DNA of 64,000 nucleotides from G020354785 sp964521285 (GTDB lineage: Bacteria > Bacteroidota > Bacteroidia > Bacteroidales > UBA10428), in assembly GCA_964521285.1 (NCBI GenBank), contig CAZFQS010000013.1:1-64000 (forward strand). Direction: 5' to 3'. A model generated the notes under the pieces. That model searched no databases. It was not told where the DNA came from and saw only the letters and a list, made by a program, of their open reading frames with translations. The translations under genes were made by a program, and so were the position numbers. Positions 1 to 8,813 of this stretch are shown here, one piece after another (positions within the stretch are counted from its first letter, which is position 1; each line of letters starts with the position of its first letter).

Positions 1-1727
1 CAGATTATACCGAGAATGATTACTCTAAAGAAAACTATCAGAAATTTGACCTGCACAGGCCTTTTGTTGATGAGATAATTCTTGTATCCCCAAAAGGGAA
101 AAAGATGTACCGTGAGAGTGACCTGATTGATGTATGGTTCGACTCAGGTGCCATGCCCTATGCACAGGTACATTTTCCCTTTGCAATAAGCGAGACTGAA
201 TTTAAAAAGATATTTCCTGCTGACTTCATTGCTGAAGGTGTTGACCAGACCCGCGGATGGTTTTTTACTATGCATGCCATTGCAGTAATGCTTTTTGACT
301 CTGTTTCCTTTAAGAACATTATAAGTAACGGACTTGTACTGGATAAAAACGGGAATAAGATGTCAAAACGCCTGGGTAATGTAATTGATCCTATTGACAC
401 TATAGAAAAATACGGATCTGACCCCCTGCGGTGGTACATGCTTACAAACGCCCAGCCATGGGATAATCTTAAGTTTGACATTGAGGGCGTGGATGAGGTT
501 AAAAGGAAATTCTTTGGTACCCTCTATAATACTTATTCCTTTTTTGCTTTATATGCAAATGTCGACGGATTTACCAACAGTGAAGATGAAATTCCTGTTC
601 AGCAGAGACCGGAGATTGACAGGTGGATTATCTCTTTGCTTAATACGCTGGTAAAAGATGTTACCAAGCAAATGGATAACTATGAAATAACAAGGGCAGG
701 AAGAGCTATACAGGAATTTGTAATAGATAACCTGAGTAACTGGTATGTAAGACTTAACAGAAAAAGGTTCTGGGGCGGAGGGTATTCTCCGGATAAAATA
801 GCTGCCTATCAGACATTGTATACCTGCCTGGAGACAGTTGCAAAGCTAGCTTCTCCCCTGGCTCCGTTCTATATGGATAAGCTTTACAGGGACCTGACTT
901 CTGTAAATAAAAAGAATTCGGAAGAATCTGTTCATCTTGTTGATTTTCCTGTATACAATAAGTCATTTATTGATAAGGATCTCGAAGAAAAGATGGATAT
1001 CGCCCAGAAAGTATCGTCAATGATACTCGGATTGAGAAGAAAAGTAAATATAAAGGTAAGGCAGCCCCTGCAAAAGATTATGATCCCTGTAACTGACACA
1101 AAGTTCAAAGACAAATTTGAGGCAGTAAGCCAGCTGATACTGTCAGAAGTGAATGTTAAGGAGGTCGAATATATAAAAGACACTTCTGATATCCTGGTAA
1201 AGAAGATCAAACCTAACTTCAAGACTTTGGGTCCAAGGTATGGCAAATTGATGAAAAATATCTCGGCAGCCATTGCTCAGCTTAGCCAGGAGGATATCGC
1301 TGCTTTCGAATCTGACAATCAGTATAAAATCACTGCCGGAGATGAAGAAATTTTATTGAGCCTTGATGATGTGGAAATAACTTCTGAAGATATTCCCGGA
1401 TGGCTGGTTACAACTGACGGGAAAATAACAATTGCTCTCGATATTAATATTACCGAAGAACTGAGACAGGAAGGCATTGCACGTGAACTTATAAACAGGA
1501 TTCAGAATATGAGAAAGGATAGTGGCTTTGATGTTACTGACAAAATAAGGATACTTGTTAAGAAGCATGAAGCCGTTAATTCTTCTATAAATAACTTCAA
1601 TAATTACATAAGTACACAGACTCTGGCAAAATCAATTGAGCTTGTTGATAACATCGATGACAGGATTGCAAAACTCGTTGATTTAGAGGATAATATACAC
1701 ACTTATGTAATTATTAGTAAGATTTGA
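1..1727 (+). CDS. ileS: Isoleucyl-tRNA synthetase, C-terminal part (5' end outside window)
   Basis: Charges tRNA-Ile with isoleucine in the cytoplasm. The frame is open from base 3, so the N-terminal Rossmann part with the HIGH motif lies before the window. Visible are the DVWFDSGA block, the GVDQTRGWF block, and the class I catalytic loop KMSKRLGN (about 350-385). These are followed by the helical anticodon-binding domain (NLSNWYVRLNRKRFW) and a long C-terminal extension of the kind found in the IleRS form shared by Bacteroidota and eukaryotes. The first in-frame ATG at 105 is internal, not the start. The DksA/TraR and lspA genes follow on the same strand, a familiar Bacteroidota order. Confidence 0.97.
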   Translation, partial: DYTENDYSKENYQKFDLHRPFVDEIILVSPKGKKMYRESDLIDVWFDSGAMPYAQVHFPFAISETEFKKIFPADFIAEGVDQTRGWFFTMHAIAVMLFDSVSFKNIISNGLVLDKNGNKMSKRLGNVIDPIDTIEKYGSDPLRWYMLTNAQPWDNLKFDIEGVDEVKRKFFGTLYNTYSFFALYANVDGFTNSEDEIPVQQRPEIDRWIISLLNTLVKDVTKQMDNYEITRAGRAIQEFVIDNLSNWYVRLNRKRFWGGGYSPDKIAAYQTLYTCLETVAKLASPLAPFYMDKLYRDLTSVNKKNSEESVHLVDFPVYNKSFIDKDLEEKMDIAQKVSSMILGLRRKVNIKVRQPLQKIMIPVTDTKFKDKFEAVSQLILSEVNVKEVEYIKDTSDILVKKIKPNFKTLGPRYGKLMKNISAAIAQLSQEDIAAFESDNQYKITAGDEEILLSLDDVEITSEDIPGWLVTTDGKITIALDINITEELRQEGIARELINRIQNMRKDSGFDVTDKIRILVKKHEAVNSSINNFNNYISTQTLAKSIELVDNIDDRIAKLVDLEDNIHTYVIISKI

Positions 1728-1786
1728 TTAAAGAGTTACCTTTTATTAATTTTTTTCTTATATTTACACGTTGTAATATTAGTGCT

Positions 1787-2164
1787 ATGGCAGAAAAGAC
1801 AAGATATTCAGACGACGAGCTGGAAGAGTTTAGGCAGATAATACTAAACAAGCTGGATAAGGCCAGGCAGGATTATGAACTTTTAAAAAGTGCCGTTACC
1901 CAGAGTGAAAGTAACGACACCCAGGATACATCACCTACTTTTAAGGTACTGGAGGAAGGGGCATCCACATTATCAAAAGAGGAATCGGGTAAGCTTGCAC
2001 AGCGGCAGCAAAAGTTTATCCAGCATCTGCAGGCGGCATTAGTCAGGATTGAAAACAAGACTTACGGTGTGTGCAGGGAAACAGGTAAATTAATATCAAA
2101 GGAAAGACTGCGTGCTGTTCCGCATGCAACTCTGTCCATTGATGCAAAACAAAGACAGCGATAG
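1787..2164 (+). CDS. DksA/TraR-family regulator without the zinc cysteines
   Basis: Small coiled-coil protein of the DksA/TraR family, which acts on RNA polymerase in its secondary channel. I chose ATG 1787 (MAEKTRYSDDELEEF) over a frame-open TTG-like start at 1724, because the upstream extension is hydrophobic, overlaps ileS and looks untranslated. The N-terminal half is a predicted helical hairpin. The C-terminal half has YGVCRETGKLISKERLRAVP, where a classical C4 zinc finger is reduced to one cysteine, as is usual for Bacteroidota homologues. It sits between ileS and lspA and is followed by a strong hairpin terminator. Its precise regulatory role cannot be read from sequence. Confidence 0.9.
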   Translation: MAEKTRYSDDELEEFRQIILNKLDKARQDYELLKSAVTQSESNDTQDTSPTFKVLEEGASTLSKEESGKLAQRQQKFIQHLQAALVRIENKTYGVCRETGKLISKERLRAVPHATLSIDAKQRQR

Positions 2165-2191
2165 GTTTATTTACATTAAAATATAACTATG

Positions 2192-2227
2192 AAATGATTG
2201 AAGCACAGGCCTCAATCATTTTTTTTT
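2192..2227 (+). terminator. Rho-independent terminator after the DksA/TraR gene
   Basis: Ten-base arms 2192-2201 and 2212-2221 (AAATGATTGA / TCAATCATTT) pair perfectly around a 10-base loop, and a run of T reaches 2227. It lies 28 bases after the stop codon at 2164 and 11 bases before lspA, so lspA probably depends on readthrough or its own promoter. Confidence 0.8.
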
Positions 2228-2238
2228 AAAAGTATTCT

Positions 2239-2877
2239 ATGTCGGTAAGAAAAAGTACTATTCTTGTTATACTGGTTATACTTTATATCCTGGCTGTCGA
2301 CCAGGCTATAAAGATTCTTGTTAAATCAAATATGACCCTTGGAGAAAGCAGCTATCTTAACTGGGACAACTGGAGCATAAAATGGTTTCAAATCAAGTTT
2401 ATAGAAAATCCGGGGATGGCTTTTGGTATTGATATACCTGTCAGGTTCGGCAAGCTTGCATTAAGCATATTCCGGATTATTGCTATTATTGGCATAGGCT
2501 GGTATTTATCAACTCTCATTAAGAAAAAAGCACATCCCGAGTTAATTATATGGTTGTCGGTAATTATTGCAGGAGCAATTGGTAATATTATTGACAGCGC
2601 CTTATACGGAATACTTTTCAGTGAAAGCACTTATTCCTCAGTTGCTGAGTTTCTTCCCGGGGAAGGCGGATATGCACCTTTCCTGTATGGGAAAGTAGTT
2701 GATATGCTATACTTTCCTGTTATTGATACCCGGTTACCTGACTGGCTCCCAGCATGGGGAGGAAAATCATTTGTGTTCTTCAGGCCAATATTCAATATTG
2801 CCGATTATTCAATTTCTGTAGGAGTTGTCGCAATTCTGATATTCCAGAAAAGGCTTTTCAGGGAGAAGCAGGACTAA
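2239..2877 (+). CDS. lspA: Lipoprotein signal peptidase (signal peptidase II)
   Basis: Inner-membrane aspartyl peptidase that cuts the signal peptide of diacylglyceryl-prolipoproteins. The 212-aa protein has four membrane segments. Family motifs are present in order: VDQ (about 20-22), ENPGMAFG (56-63), GNIID with catalytic Asp119, and FNIADYSI with catalytic Asp189. A loop of about 50 residues between the two catalytic motifs makes it longer than the E. coli enzyme, as in other Bacteroidota. Several lipoproteins in this window (adaptors at 10890 and 25193, TPR protein at 49646) would be its substrates. Confidence 0.96.
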   Translation: MSVRKSTILVILVILYILAVDQAIKILVKSNMTLGESSYLNWDNWSIKWFQIKFIENPGMAFGIDIPVRFGKLALSIFRIIAIIGIGWYLSTLIKKKAHPELIIWLSVIIAGAIGNIIDSALYGILFSESTYSSVAEFLPGEGGYAPFLYGKVVDMLYFPVIDTRLPDWLPAWGGKSFVFFRPIFNIADYSISVGVVAILIFQKRLFREKQD

Positions 2878-2911
2878 TTACTTTAATAAAATTCTTATTT
2901 TAGTCCTTAAT

Positions 2912-4126
2912 ATGAAAAACAAAACAATCCCTGTTTTACTTACCTTTTTATGTATGGGCTTTGGTGATGCCGTAGGTCCTTTTGTCAGCCTTGCAAAGGA
3001 TACTTTCGAATTATCAAATTTTGTTTCAGGTTTTATAGCCTTTGCAGGATTTATTATGTTCGGAATATTATCTATCCCCATGGGTATATACCAGGACAGG
3101 AAAGGGAAGAAATTTGTGCTGATGTTAGGATTATTTGTTGCTTTAGCAGGATTATCAATACCGATCGCAGGTAAGCTGAGCTCTTTTAATGTTTTCCTGG
3201 TCACCGTGTTATTACTGGGTGCAGGAGCTGCTACTCTCCAGGTTGCCGGAAATCCTATAATTCGTGACGTATCGCCCGAAGGAAAATATTCCAGGAACCT
3301 TACTCTCGGACAGTTTATTAAAGCAATTGGCTCGTTATCCGGACCCCTGTTGCCTGTGGCTGCAGTGCTCTGGTTTAAATCGGACTGGCAGCTTATCTTT
3401 CCTGTCTATGTCTCTGCACTTGCAATCACTATAGCTATCCTGGGATTTACAAAAATCGAGGAAAAACGAACCAGAGATTCGGTACCTGCCACCTTTAAAT
3501 CATGCTTTTCCCTGCTTTCCAACAGATATGTTCTCATGATGGTTATGGCAATATTTTTATATGTAGGATCAGAAATATGCATGAGTTCTTATCTGCCCGA
3601 GTATTTGAAATCGCAATTCGGCCTGGGTATTGAAGAGATACTGACAAAAATCGGACTTAACATTGAAACTCTTAAGCTGGCAGGTATTAATACCAACACA
3701 TTAGGGGTTCTTGGAACAGGATTTTTCTTTATAGGCTTGCTGGCAGGGAGGTTCTCCGGTTCCCTGATACTAAACTGGATGTCTGCAAAACTGTTTTTGA
3801 TAATAACTTCCTTATTGTCAGTAGCCGGACTACTGGGTTTGTTTGTCATCAATACCGAAGTCGTTGCTTTTATCTGTATCATCATCATAGGTTTTGGGTT
3901 CGGTAATATTTTTCCCCTTATATTTTCAATAACTGTTGACAAGATGCCTCACAGGACCAATGAACTTTCGGGATTAATGATTACAGCTATTGCAGGAGGA
4001 GCACTTATCCCCCTTCTGTTCGGAGCAGTGGCAGATAAATTTTCGGTTTTAACGGGCTTCCTTGTACCTGTTGTTTGTATATTATATATTACATTTGTCT
4101 CAATAGCAAATACCAGGAAACTTTAA
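2912..4126 (+). CDS. MFS sugar permease, FucP/GluP-like
   Basis: 404-aa, 12-segment major facilitator protein. The N-terminal FLCMGFGDAVGPFVSLAKDT, a DRKGKK loop after the second segment, and the VAGNPIIRDVSP block resemble the fucose/glucose proton symporter (FHS) subgroup. It starts 34 bases after lspA and is followed 20 bases later by two ROK-family sugar-kinase-like genes, which supports sugar uptake coupled to phosphorylation. The sugar cannot be assigned: glucose, galactose, fucose or an amino sugar would all fit. No regulator of the LacI or AraC type is adjacent. Confidence 0.85.
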   Translation: MKNKTIPVLLTFLCMGFGDAVGPFVSLAKDTFELSNFVSGFIAFAGFIMFGILSIPMGIYQDRKGKKFVLMLGLFVALAGLSIPIAGKLSSFNVFLVTVLLLGAGAATLQVAGNPIIRDVSPEGKYSRNLTLGQFIKAIGSLSGPLLPVAAVLWFKSDWQLIFPVYVSALAITIAILGFTKIEEKRTRDSVPATFKSCFSLLSNRYVLMMVMAIFLYVGSEICMSSYLPEYLKSQFGLGIEEILTKIGLNIETLKLAGINTNTLGVLGTGFFFIGLLAGRFSGSLILNWMSAKLFLIITSLLSVAGLLGLFVINTEVVAFICIIIIGFGFGNIFPLIFSITVDKMPHRTNELSGLMITAIAGGALIPLLFGAVADKFSVLTGFLVPVVCILYITFVSIANTRKL

Positions 4127-4146
4127 TCAAACATGCATAATTATTT

Positions 4147-5256
4147 ATGGATCCTAACCAAGATAACAGAATAGTAATGACCCTTGATGCCGGGGGGACA
4201 AACTTTGTTTTTTCTGCTATACAGGCAAACAAAGAAATTATCAAACCTATAACCCTCCCTTCACATGCTAATAAACTTGGTGACTGCCTTTCAACAATAG
4301 TAAAGGGATTTTCAGAAGTTAAGAACAGGCTGCCCGCAAATCCTATTGCTATAAGTTTTGCCTTTCCCGGTCCGGCTGACTACCCTGCAGGTATAATAGG
4401 AGATCTTCCTAATTTGCCGGCATTCAGGGGCGGTGTTGCACTCGGCCCCATGCTTGAAAACCATTTTGATATCCCTGTGTATATAAACAACGACGGTGAC
4501 CTTTTTGTATACGGAGAAGCCATAGCTGGTATACTGCCCTATATCAATGAACGCTTATCTGCCAGGGGCAGCTCGAAACAATACAGAAACCTGTTTGGCG
4601 TAACACTTGGTACAGGCTTCGGGGCAGGAATAGTAAGAAATAATGAGCTTTTTACAGGAGATAATTCCGTCTCCGGCGAGATATGGTTAATGCGCAATAA
4701 GAAGTATCCGCAGACATATGCTGAAGAGGGAGCAAGCATCAGGGCAGTGCAAAAAAGTTATATGAAGGAAGCCGGCATAAAGTCAGGTTATCCGCCCACA
4801 CCCAAAGAAATTTTTGAGATTGCTACAGGAAATGCAAAAGGTAACACAAAAGCCGCCCAGTCAGCATTTATCGAACTGGGAGAAATTGTTGGTGACGCAC
4901 TGGCAAATGCCATTACATTAATTGACGGATTAATAGTTATTGGGGGCGGACTTGCAGGTGCGCATTCTATATTTCTGCCACGAATAATTGATGAGATGAA
5001 CGGCAGTATTTTGTCCTATGACGGAAAAAAAATAAACCGTCTTGTCTTTAAAGTGTTTAATCTTGAAGATGATGAACAAATGGAACTTTTTATCAGTGGT
5101 GAAGAAAGGGAAATACATATCCCCGGATCCAGTGAAAAGGTTAAATATGATCCTTTAAAAAGAACCGGAATAGGGATATCAAAGCTGGGAACAAGCAAAG
5201 CAATAGCTATAGGAGCATATGCTTTCGCCCTCAATTCAATTGATAATATTAACTAA
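4147..5256 (+). CDS. ROK-family protein, zinc-motif-less sugar kinase homologue
   Basis: 369-aa actin-like ATPase-fold protein. The phosphate-binding motif (MTLDAGGTNFVFSAI), the catalytic-Asp block (NNDGDLFVYGEA) and the second phosphate motif (VTLGTGFGAGIV) are all present, so it may be a working sugar kinase. It lacks the CxCGxxGCxE zinc loop seen in the following gene. The corresponding stretch reads GEIWLMRNKKYPQTYAEEGA. It lies 20 bases after the permease and 12 before the second ROK gene. It could phosphorylate a different sugar, or be a divergent partner of its neighbour. The substrate is unknown. Confidence 0.85.
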   Translation: MDPNQDNRIVMTLDAGGTNFVFSAIQANKEIIKPITLPSHANKLGDCLSTIVKGFSEVKNRLPANPIAISFAFPGPADYPAGIIGDLPNLPAFRGGVALGPMLENHFDIPVYINNDGDLFVYGEAIAGILPYINERLSARGSSKQYRNLFGVTLGTGFGAGIVRNNELFTGDNSVSGEIWLMRNKKYPQTYAEEGASIRAVQKSYMKEAGIKSGYPPTPKEIFEIATGNAKGNTKAAQSAFIELGEIVGDALANAITLIDGLIVIGGGLAGAHSIFLPRIIDEMNGSILSYDGKKINRLVFKVFNLEDDEQMELFISGEEREIHIPGSSEKVKYDPLKRTGIGISKLGTSKAIAIGAYAFALNSIDNIN

Positions 5257-5268
5257 GAATTAAATAAT

Positions 5269-6234
5269 ATGAAAGAAGTAGTAATAGGAATAGATATTGG
5301 AGGTACTTATACCAAGTACGGCATAATTGACAGGGAAGGAAATTGCCTTGATGAAGATTTTATGAGTACAGGCACATACCAGGATTTTGATGCATATATT
5401 GAAAACTTAAATTCAGTTATTGAAAACACTTATCAGGCAATAAATGACGATATAGTATTAAAAGGTATAGGTATTGGCGCACCTAATGGCAACTATTATA
5501 AAGGGACAATAGAAAATGCGCCCAACCTGAACTGGAAAGGTATTATTCCTTTTGTCGACAAGTTTAAGAACTATTACAAGGATATACCCATTGTATTAAC
5601 TAACGATGCCAAAGCTGCAGCACTGGGAGAAATGATATACGGAGGAGCCAAAGGAATGAAAGACTTTGTGGTTATTACCCTGGGAACCGGACTTGGAAGC
5701 GGAATAATCGTAAATGGAGAACTGGTATACGGACATTCGGGATTTGCCGGCGAGCTGGGCCATGTAAACGTTAAACTCAGGGGCAGGGATTGCGGTTGCG
5801 GAAGAAAAGGATGCCTTGAAACTTACGCTTCTGCTACAGGAATTAAGAGGACAGTGTTCCGTTTAATGGCGGAAAGAACAGTTGACAGTGAACTCAGAAA
5901 GCTCAGCTTTAACGACCTCTCAGCCAAAATGATCACAGAGGCCGCAAGGAAGGGCGACCCCATAGCTTTGGAAGCATTTGAATATACAGGGAGAATTTTA
6001 GGGTCAAAACTGGCTGATATTGTTGCACATACCAGTCCGGAAGCAATATTTCTTTTGGGAGGACTGAGCCAGGCAAAAGAGCTTATTACTGACCCTACAA
6101 AAAAGTGGCTTGAAGAAAACTTGTTTCCTATATTTAAAGGTAAGGTTAAGGTGTTGCTTTCCTCCCTTCAGGATAAAAATGTGGCTGTCCTTGGTGCAGC
6201 TGCCCTGGCCTGGAAAGAAGCGGAGAAGAAATGA
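5269..6234 (+). CDS. ROK-family glucokinase-like sugar kinase
   Basis: Likely cytoplasmic ATP-dependent sugar 6-kinase, with glucose as the leading candidate. The 321-aa protein is of standard ROK length and has every family element: N-terminal GIDIGGTYTKYGI, catalytic NDAKAAALGE, VITLGTGLGSGII, GELGHVNV, and the zinc-binding loop CGCGRKGCLE (about 182-191). It shares an operon with the FucP-like permease and a zinc-less ROK paralogue. Its stop overlaps the start of the next gene by ATGA, so the receiver protein is translationally coupled to it. Confidence 0.9.
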   Translation: MKEVVIGIDIGGTYTKYGIIDREGNCLDEDFMSTGTYQDFDAYIENLNSVIENTYQAINDDIVLKGIGIGAPNGNYYKGTIENAPNLNWKGIIPFVDKFKNYYKDIPIVLTNDAKAAALGEMIYGGAKGMKDFVVITLGTGLGSGIIVNGELVYGHSGFAGELGHVNVKLRGRDCGCGRKGCLETYASATGIKRTVFRLMAERTVDSELRKLSFNDLSAKMITEAARKGDPIALEAFEYTGRILGSKLADIVAHTSPEAIFLLGGLSQAKELITDPTKKWLEENLFPIFKGKVKVLLSSLQDKNVAVLGAAALAWKEAEKK

Positions 6235-6617
6235 ATGACCTAAAAAACATAACGATAATGATTGTTGATGATGAAGAGAACAACTGGATTTTCATGCTGG
6301 ATGTTCTCAGGCCCAGCAATGCCAGTCTTATCTGGGCCAGAGTAGGGCAGGAAGCCATAGATATAGTAGAATCAGGAAAAAAAATTGATGTTATACTTAT
6401 GGATATGAAAATGCCTTTCATGGACGGATATGAAACTACCAGGGCAATAAAAAAAATAAATAATACTATCCCCGTTATTGCACAAACAGCATATGCTCAA
6501 CCCAAAGAAAAAGCCAGATGCCTCGAAGCCGGATGCGATGCTTATATCAGCAAGCCTATAATTACTAACAGATTAATCAAGCTAATTGCCGAGCTTGTAA
6601 ATAAGAAGAATAATTAA
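6231..6617 (+). CDS. Stand-alone response regulator receiver protein
   Basis: A 128-aa CheY/DivK-like receiver with no output domain. It shows the acidic pocket Asp13/Asp14 (IVDDEENN), phospho-acceptor Asp58 in LMDMKMPFMDGYE, the switch Thr in AQTAYAQ and the conserved Lys in ISKPI. Sequence style (AGCDAYISKPI) is that of receivers normally fused to hybrid kinases. The start overlaps the ROK kinase stop by four bases, so it belongs to the sugar operon. No cognate kinase is adjacent, so partner and output are unknown. A hybrid kinase exists at the far end of the window, but any link is speculation. Confidence 0.92.
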   Translation: MNDLKNITIMIVDDEENNWIFMLDVLRPSNASLIWARVGQEAIDIVESGKKIDVILMDMKMPFMDGYETTRAIKKINNTIPVIAQTAYAQPKEKARCLEAGCDAYISKPIITNRLIKLIAELVNKKNN

Positions 6618-6624
6618 CAGGTGA

Positions 6625-7293
6625 CTACTGACTGTGCTTTATAGTATTATTAATAAACCTGTTTAATGGCAATATTATTTTAAATATCCCTATTGCATTT
6701 TCAAGTAAGTCTTTATCCTGAACTTCCTCATCTGTGAGGTTTCTGGCTACTATATAGTGCTTGTACTTAAGTAATTCAATATCCGGAAAATCTTTCGGAA
6801 AACCACGCGGTGCGGATTTCAGCTTTTCTCCCCACAAGCTGTTGAAATTCTTCTTAAAATCACTATTATTAATTATTTCCTTAAATTCTTCAATATTTTC
6901 ATAGATCTCTGTTCTTATGGCTCTTAAAATATCTGAAGAAGGCATATAAATTCCCCCGGCAAGAAATGAACCTTGCGGCTCAACATGAAAATAATAACCT
7001 GCATAACTACCTGTACGCCCTCCCTTTGCAATATATGCTCCAAAATGTGTCTTGTAGGGAGTCTTATCATTCGAAAACCTGATATCCCTGAATATTCTGT
7101 ATATTGCATCCTTTGCTGCCAGGGCGGCAATATCATCATCAAACCGGTTAATCCTCCGAATCAACAGCTCCACAAACATTTCATATTCCAACCTGACTTT
7201 ATTATAAACAGTTTTGTTTGCATTAAACCATTCTCTATTATTATTTTTGTGCAGATCCTTTAAAAAGTTTAAAATATTCTTGCTTATTATCAT
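6625..7293 (-). CDS. DUF2461 family protein (TIGR02453)
   Basis: 222-aa protein of unknown function. Recognised by the N-terminal block FLKDLHKNNNREWFNANK, then IYRIFRDIRFSNDKTPYKTH and GYYFHVEP, which together mark the DUF2461/TIGR02453 family. It has no signal peptide or membrane segment, so it is probably cytoplasmic. It converges on the sugar operon with only seven bases between stop codons, and it is divergent from ispD with a 75-base intergenic region. No biochemical role is established for the family. Confidence 0.9.
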   Translation of the reverse strand: MIISKNILNFLKDLHKNNNREWFNANKTVYNKVRLEYEMFVELLIRRINRFDDDIAALAAKDAIYRIFRDIRFSNDKTPYKTHFGAYIAKGGRTGSYAGYYFHVEPQGSFLAGGIYMPSSDILRAIRTEIYENIEEFKEIINNSDFKKNFNSLWGEKLKSAPRGFPKDFPDIELLKYKHYIVARNLTDEEVQDKDLLENAIGIFKIILPLNRFINNTIKHSQ

Positions 7294-7368
7294 TTATCGT
7301 ATTATTATAGCTGTTAATGAAATGATTAAATAAATATAGAATTTTAAAATTTATTAATTCTTATTTCA

Positions 7369-8043
7369 ATGAAAAAAGTTGTAATCATTGTTGCAGGAGG
7401 GCGGGGAAAAAGGATGAAATCTGATACACTCAAACAGTTTCTTCCTATTTACGGATTCCCTATACTTATGCACACAATAAAAAAGTTTTACCGGCATGAC
7501 AATTCAATTAATATAATTATAGTATTGCCCAAAACTCAAATAAAGACCTGGAAAAAACTATGCAGGGACTACAAGTTTACACACAGCCATAAAATTGTAC
7601 GGGGCGGCATTACAAGGTTTCATTCAGTTAAAAATGGCCTGTCAAAAATAAGGGGCAAGGACTGGATAGTAGCTATTCATGATGGTGTAAGGCCCCTTGT
7701 CAGCCTGGAGACTATCAAGAGATGTTTTAAAAAAGCTGCTTCCTCAGGCAATGCCATTCCTGCAATTGAAGTCCCGGAGTCAATGCGGATAATTGAAAAT
7801 GGGAAGAATACTCCGGCTGACCGTTCCAGGTACAGGCTTATACAAACACCGCAGATCTTTCAGCTTAAGTTATTACAGGAATCCTTTAAACAGGACTATA
7901 AGTCTGAATTCACTGATGATGCAAGCGTTGTTGAAAGCCTGGGTTATTCAATAAACCTTGTGGAGGGTAATAAGGAAAATATTAAAATAACTACTCCTTC
8001 AGACCTTCTGGTTGCGGAATCTTATCTTAAGAAAATTAAGTAG
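7369..8043 (+). CDS. ispD: 2-C-methyl-D-erythritol 4-phosphate cytidylyltransferase
   Basis: Third step of the MEP isoprenoid pathway: joins MEP and CTP to give CDP-ME. The 224-aa length is standard. The N-terminal CTP-binding motif IVAGGRGKRM is followed by LKQFLP, and then IHDGVRPLV, QTPQIF, TDDASVVE and the C-terminal EGNKENIKITTPSDL all match the family. The usual Pro before LKQF is Thr-Leu here, a mild deviation. The gene stands alone between DUF2461 (divergent) and the DUF2807 gene (convergent, 40 bases apart). Its product would feed the polyprenyl synthase at 57345. Confidence 0.94.
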   Translation: MKKVVIIVAGGRGKRMKSDTLKQFLPIYGFPILMHTIKKFYRHDNSINIIIVLPKTQIKTWKKLCRDYKFTHSHKIVRGGITRFHSVKNGLSKIRGKDWIVAIHDGVRPLVSLETIKRCFKKAASSGNAIPAIEVPESMRIIENGKNTPADRSRYRLIQTPQIFQLKLLQESFKQDYKSEFTDDASVVESLGYSINLVEGNKENIKITTPSDLLVAESYLKKIK

Positions 8044-8083
8044 TGAATTCACAGAGCAAGCAATAGAACAGTAGAGCAATAGA

Positions 8084-8713
8084 CTAAAATTTAACAACCT
8101 TCCCTCCAGAATAAACTTTGGTTTCTATTTTTTCAGGTTCTCCTTTGTAGCCAATATAACCCCCGGTTGTAACCTGGCCTGTTAATTCTTTGCTGACATT
8201 AATTTTAGCCGTTCCCCCTGTTACGGCTTTAACATTAACAATATCACTTTCCAGATTAAATGCCGAGAGTGCCCCGCCAGTAGCAACATATACATTCTGT
8301 GAGACAGCATAACCTTCAGCCGAAAGTAATCCTCCCTCACTCATTTTACTTTCCAGGTGCTTAACATCAAGATCCAGATACACCTTTCCCCCGCCTTTTG
8401 CGGTTACATACAGTGTATCTGCCTTAAATAAGGCCCCTGATGATACTTCTGCCATGCCTGAAACTTCAATTTCATCAAGCTGTCTGAATTTTAATATTAC
8501 CCTGACTTTCCCGTATTTATAGGGAGGAACATCGATATACAGCTTTAATACATTGTCAGTGACAGTGGACATCACCCTTTGTACCTCTATCTCCTGAGCT
8601 TTAACTTCAAGGGATTCCTCATCAGATTTTATAAGCTGTACTATTATTTTGTCATCAACATCAATTTTATTGAACGGCTCCGTTACCCTGACTTCACTTT
8701 GCTGGGAGAATGA
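8084..8713 (-). CDS. DUF2807 (head GIN domain) protein, N-terminus lost in the gap
   Basis: Putative exported beta-helix protein of the DUF2807 family ('auto-transporter adhesin, head GIN domain'), with Gly-rich strands such as GGYIGYKGEPEKIETKVYSGG. A GTG/ATG pair at 8575/8572 could be called as start, but the frame stays open beyond it to the N run. The residues added there (SEVRVTEPFNKIDVDDKI) are exactly what begins this domain. The true start and signal peptide therefore lie in the gap. Function in Bacteroidota is unknown. It is the last visible gene on its strand before ispD. Confidence 0.85.
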   Translation of the reverse strand, partial: SFSQQSEVRVTEPFNKIDVDDKIIVQLIKSDEESLEVKAQEIEVQRVMSTVTDNVLKLYIDVPPYKYGKVRVILKFRQLDEIEVSGMAEVSSGALFKADTLYVTAKGGGKVYLDLDVKHLESKMSEGGLLSAEGYAVSQNVYVATGGALSAFNLESDIVNVKAVTGGTAKINVSKELTGQVTTGGYIGYKGEPEKIETKVYSGGKVVKF

Positions 8714-8813
8714 NNNNNNNNNNNNNNNNNNNNNNNNNNNNNNNNNNNNNNNNNNNNNNNNNNNNNNNNNNNNNNNNNNNNNNNNNNNNNNNNNNNNNNN
8801 NNNNNNNNNNNNN
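8714..8813. other. Assembly gap (100 N)
   Basis: Exactly 100 N, the usual placeholder for a scaffold join of unknown length. It removes the start of the DUF2807 gene and the end of the SiaC-like gene. Both read leftward, so whole genes could be missing here. Confidence 0.99.

Noticed and set aside
1787..2164. Degenerate zinc finger in the DksA/TraR protein as a sign of decay
   Set aside because: Bacteroidota homologues keep this reduced form with strong conservation of the neighbouring residues.
6625..7293. The DUF2461 gene as part of the sugar operon
   Set aside because: It is on the opposite strand and converges on the operon.
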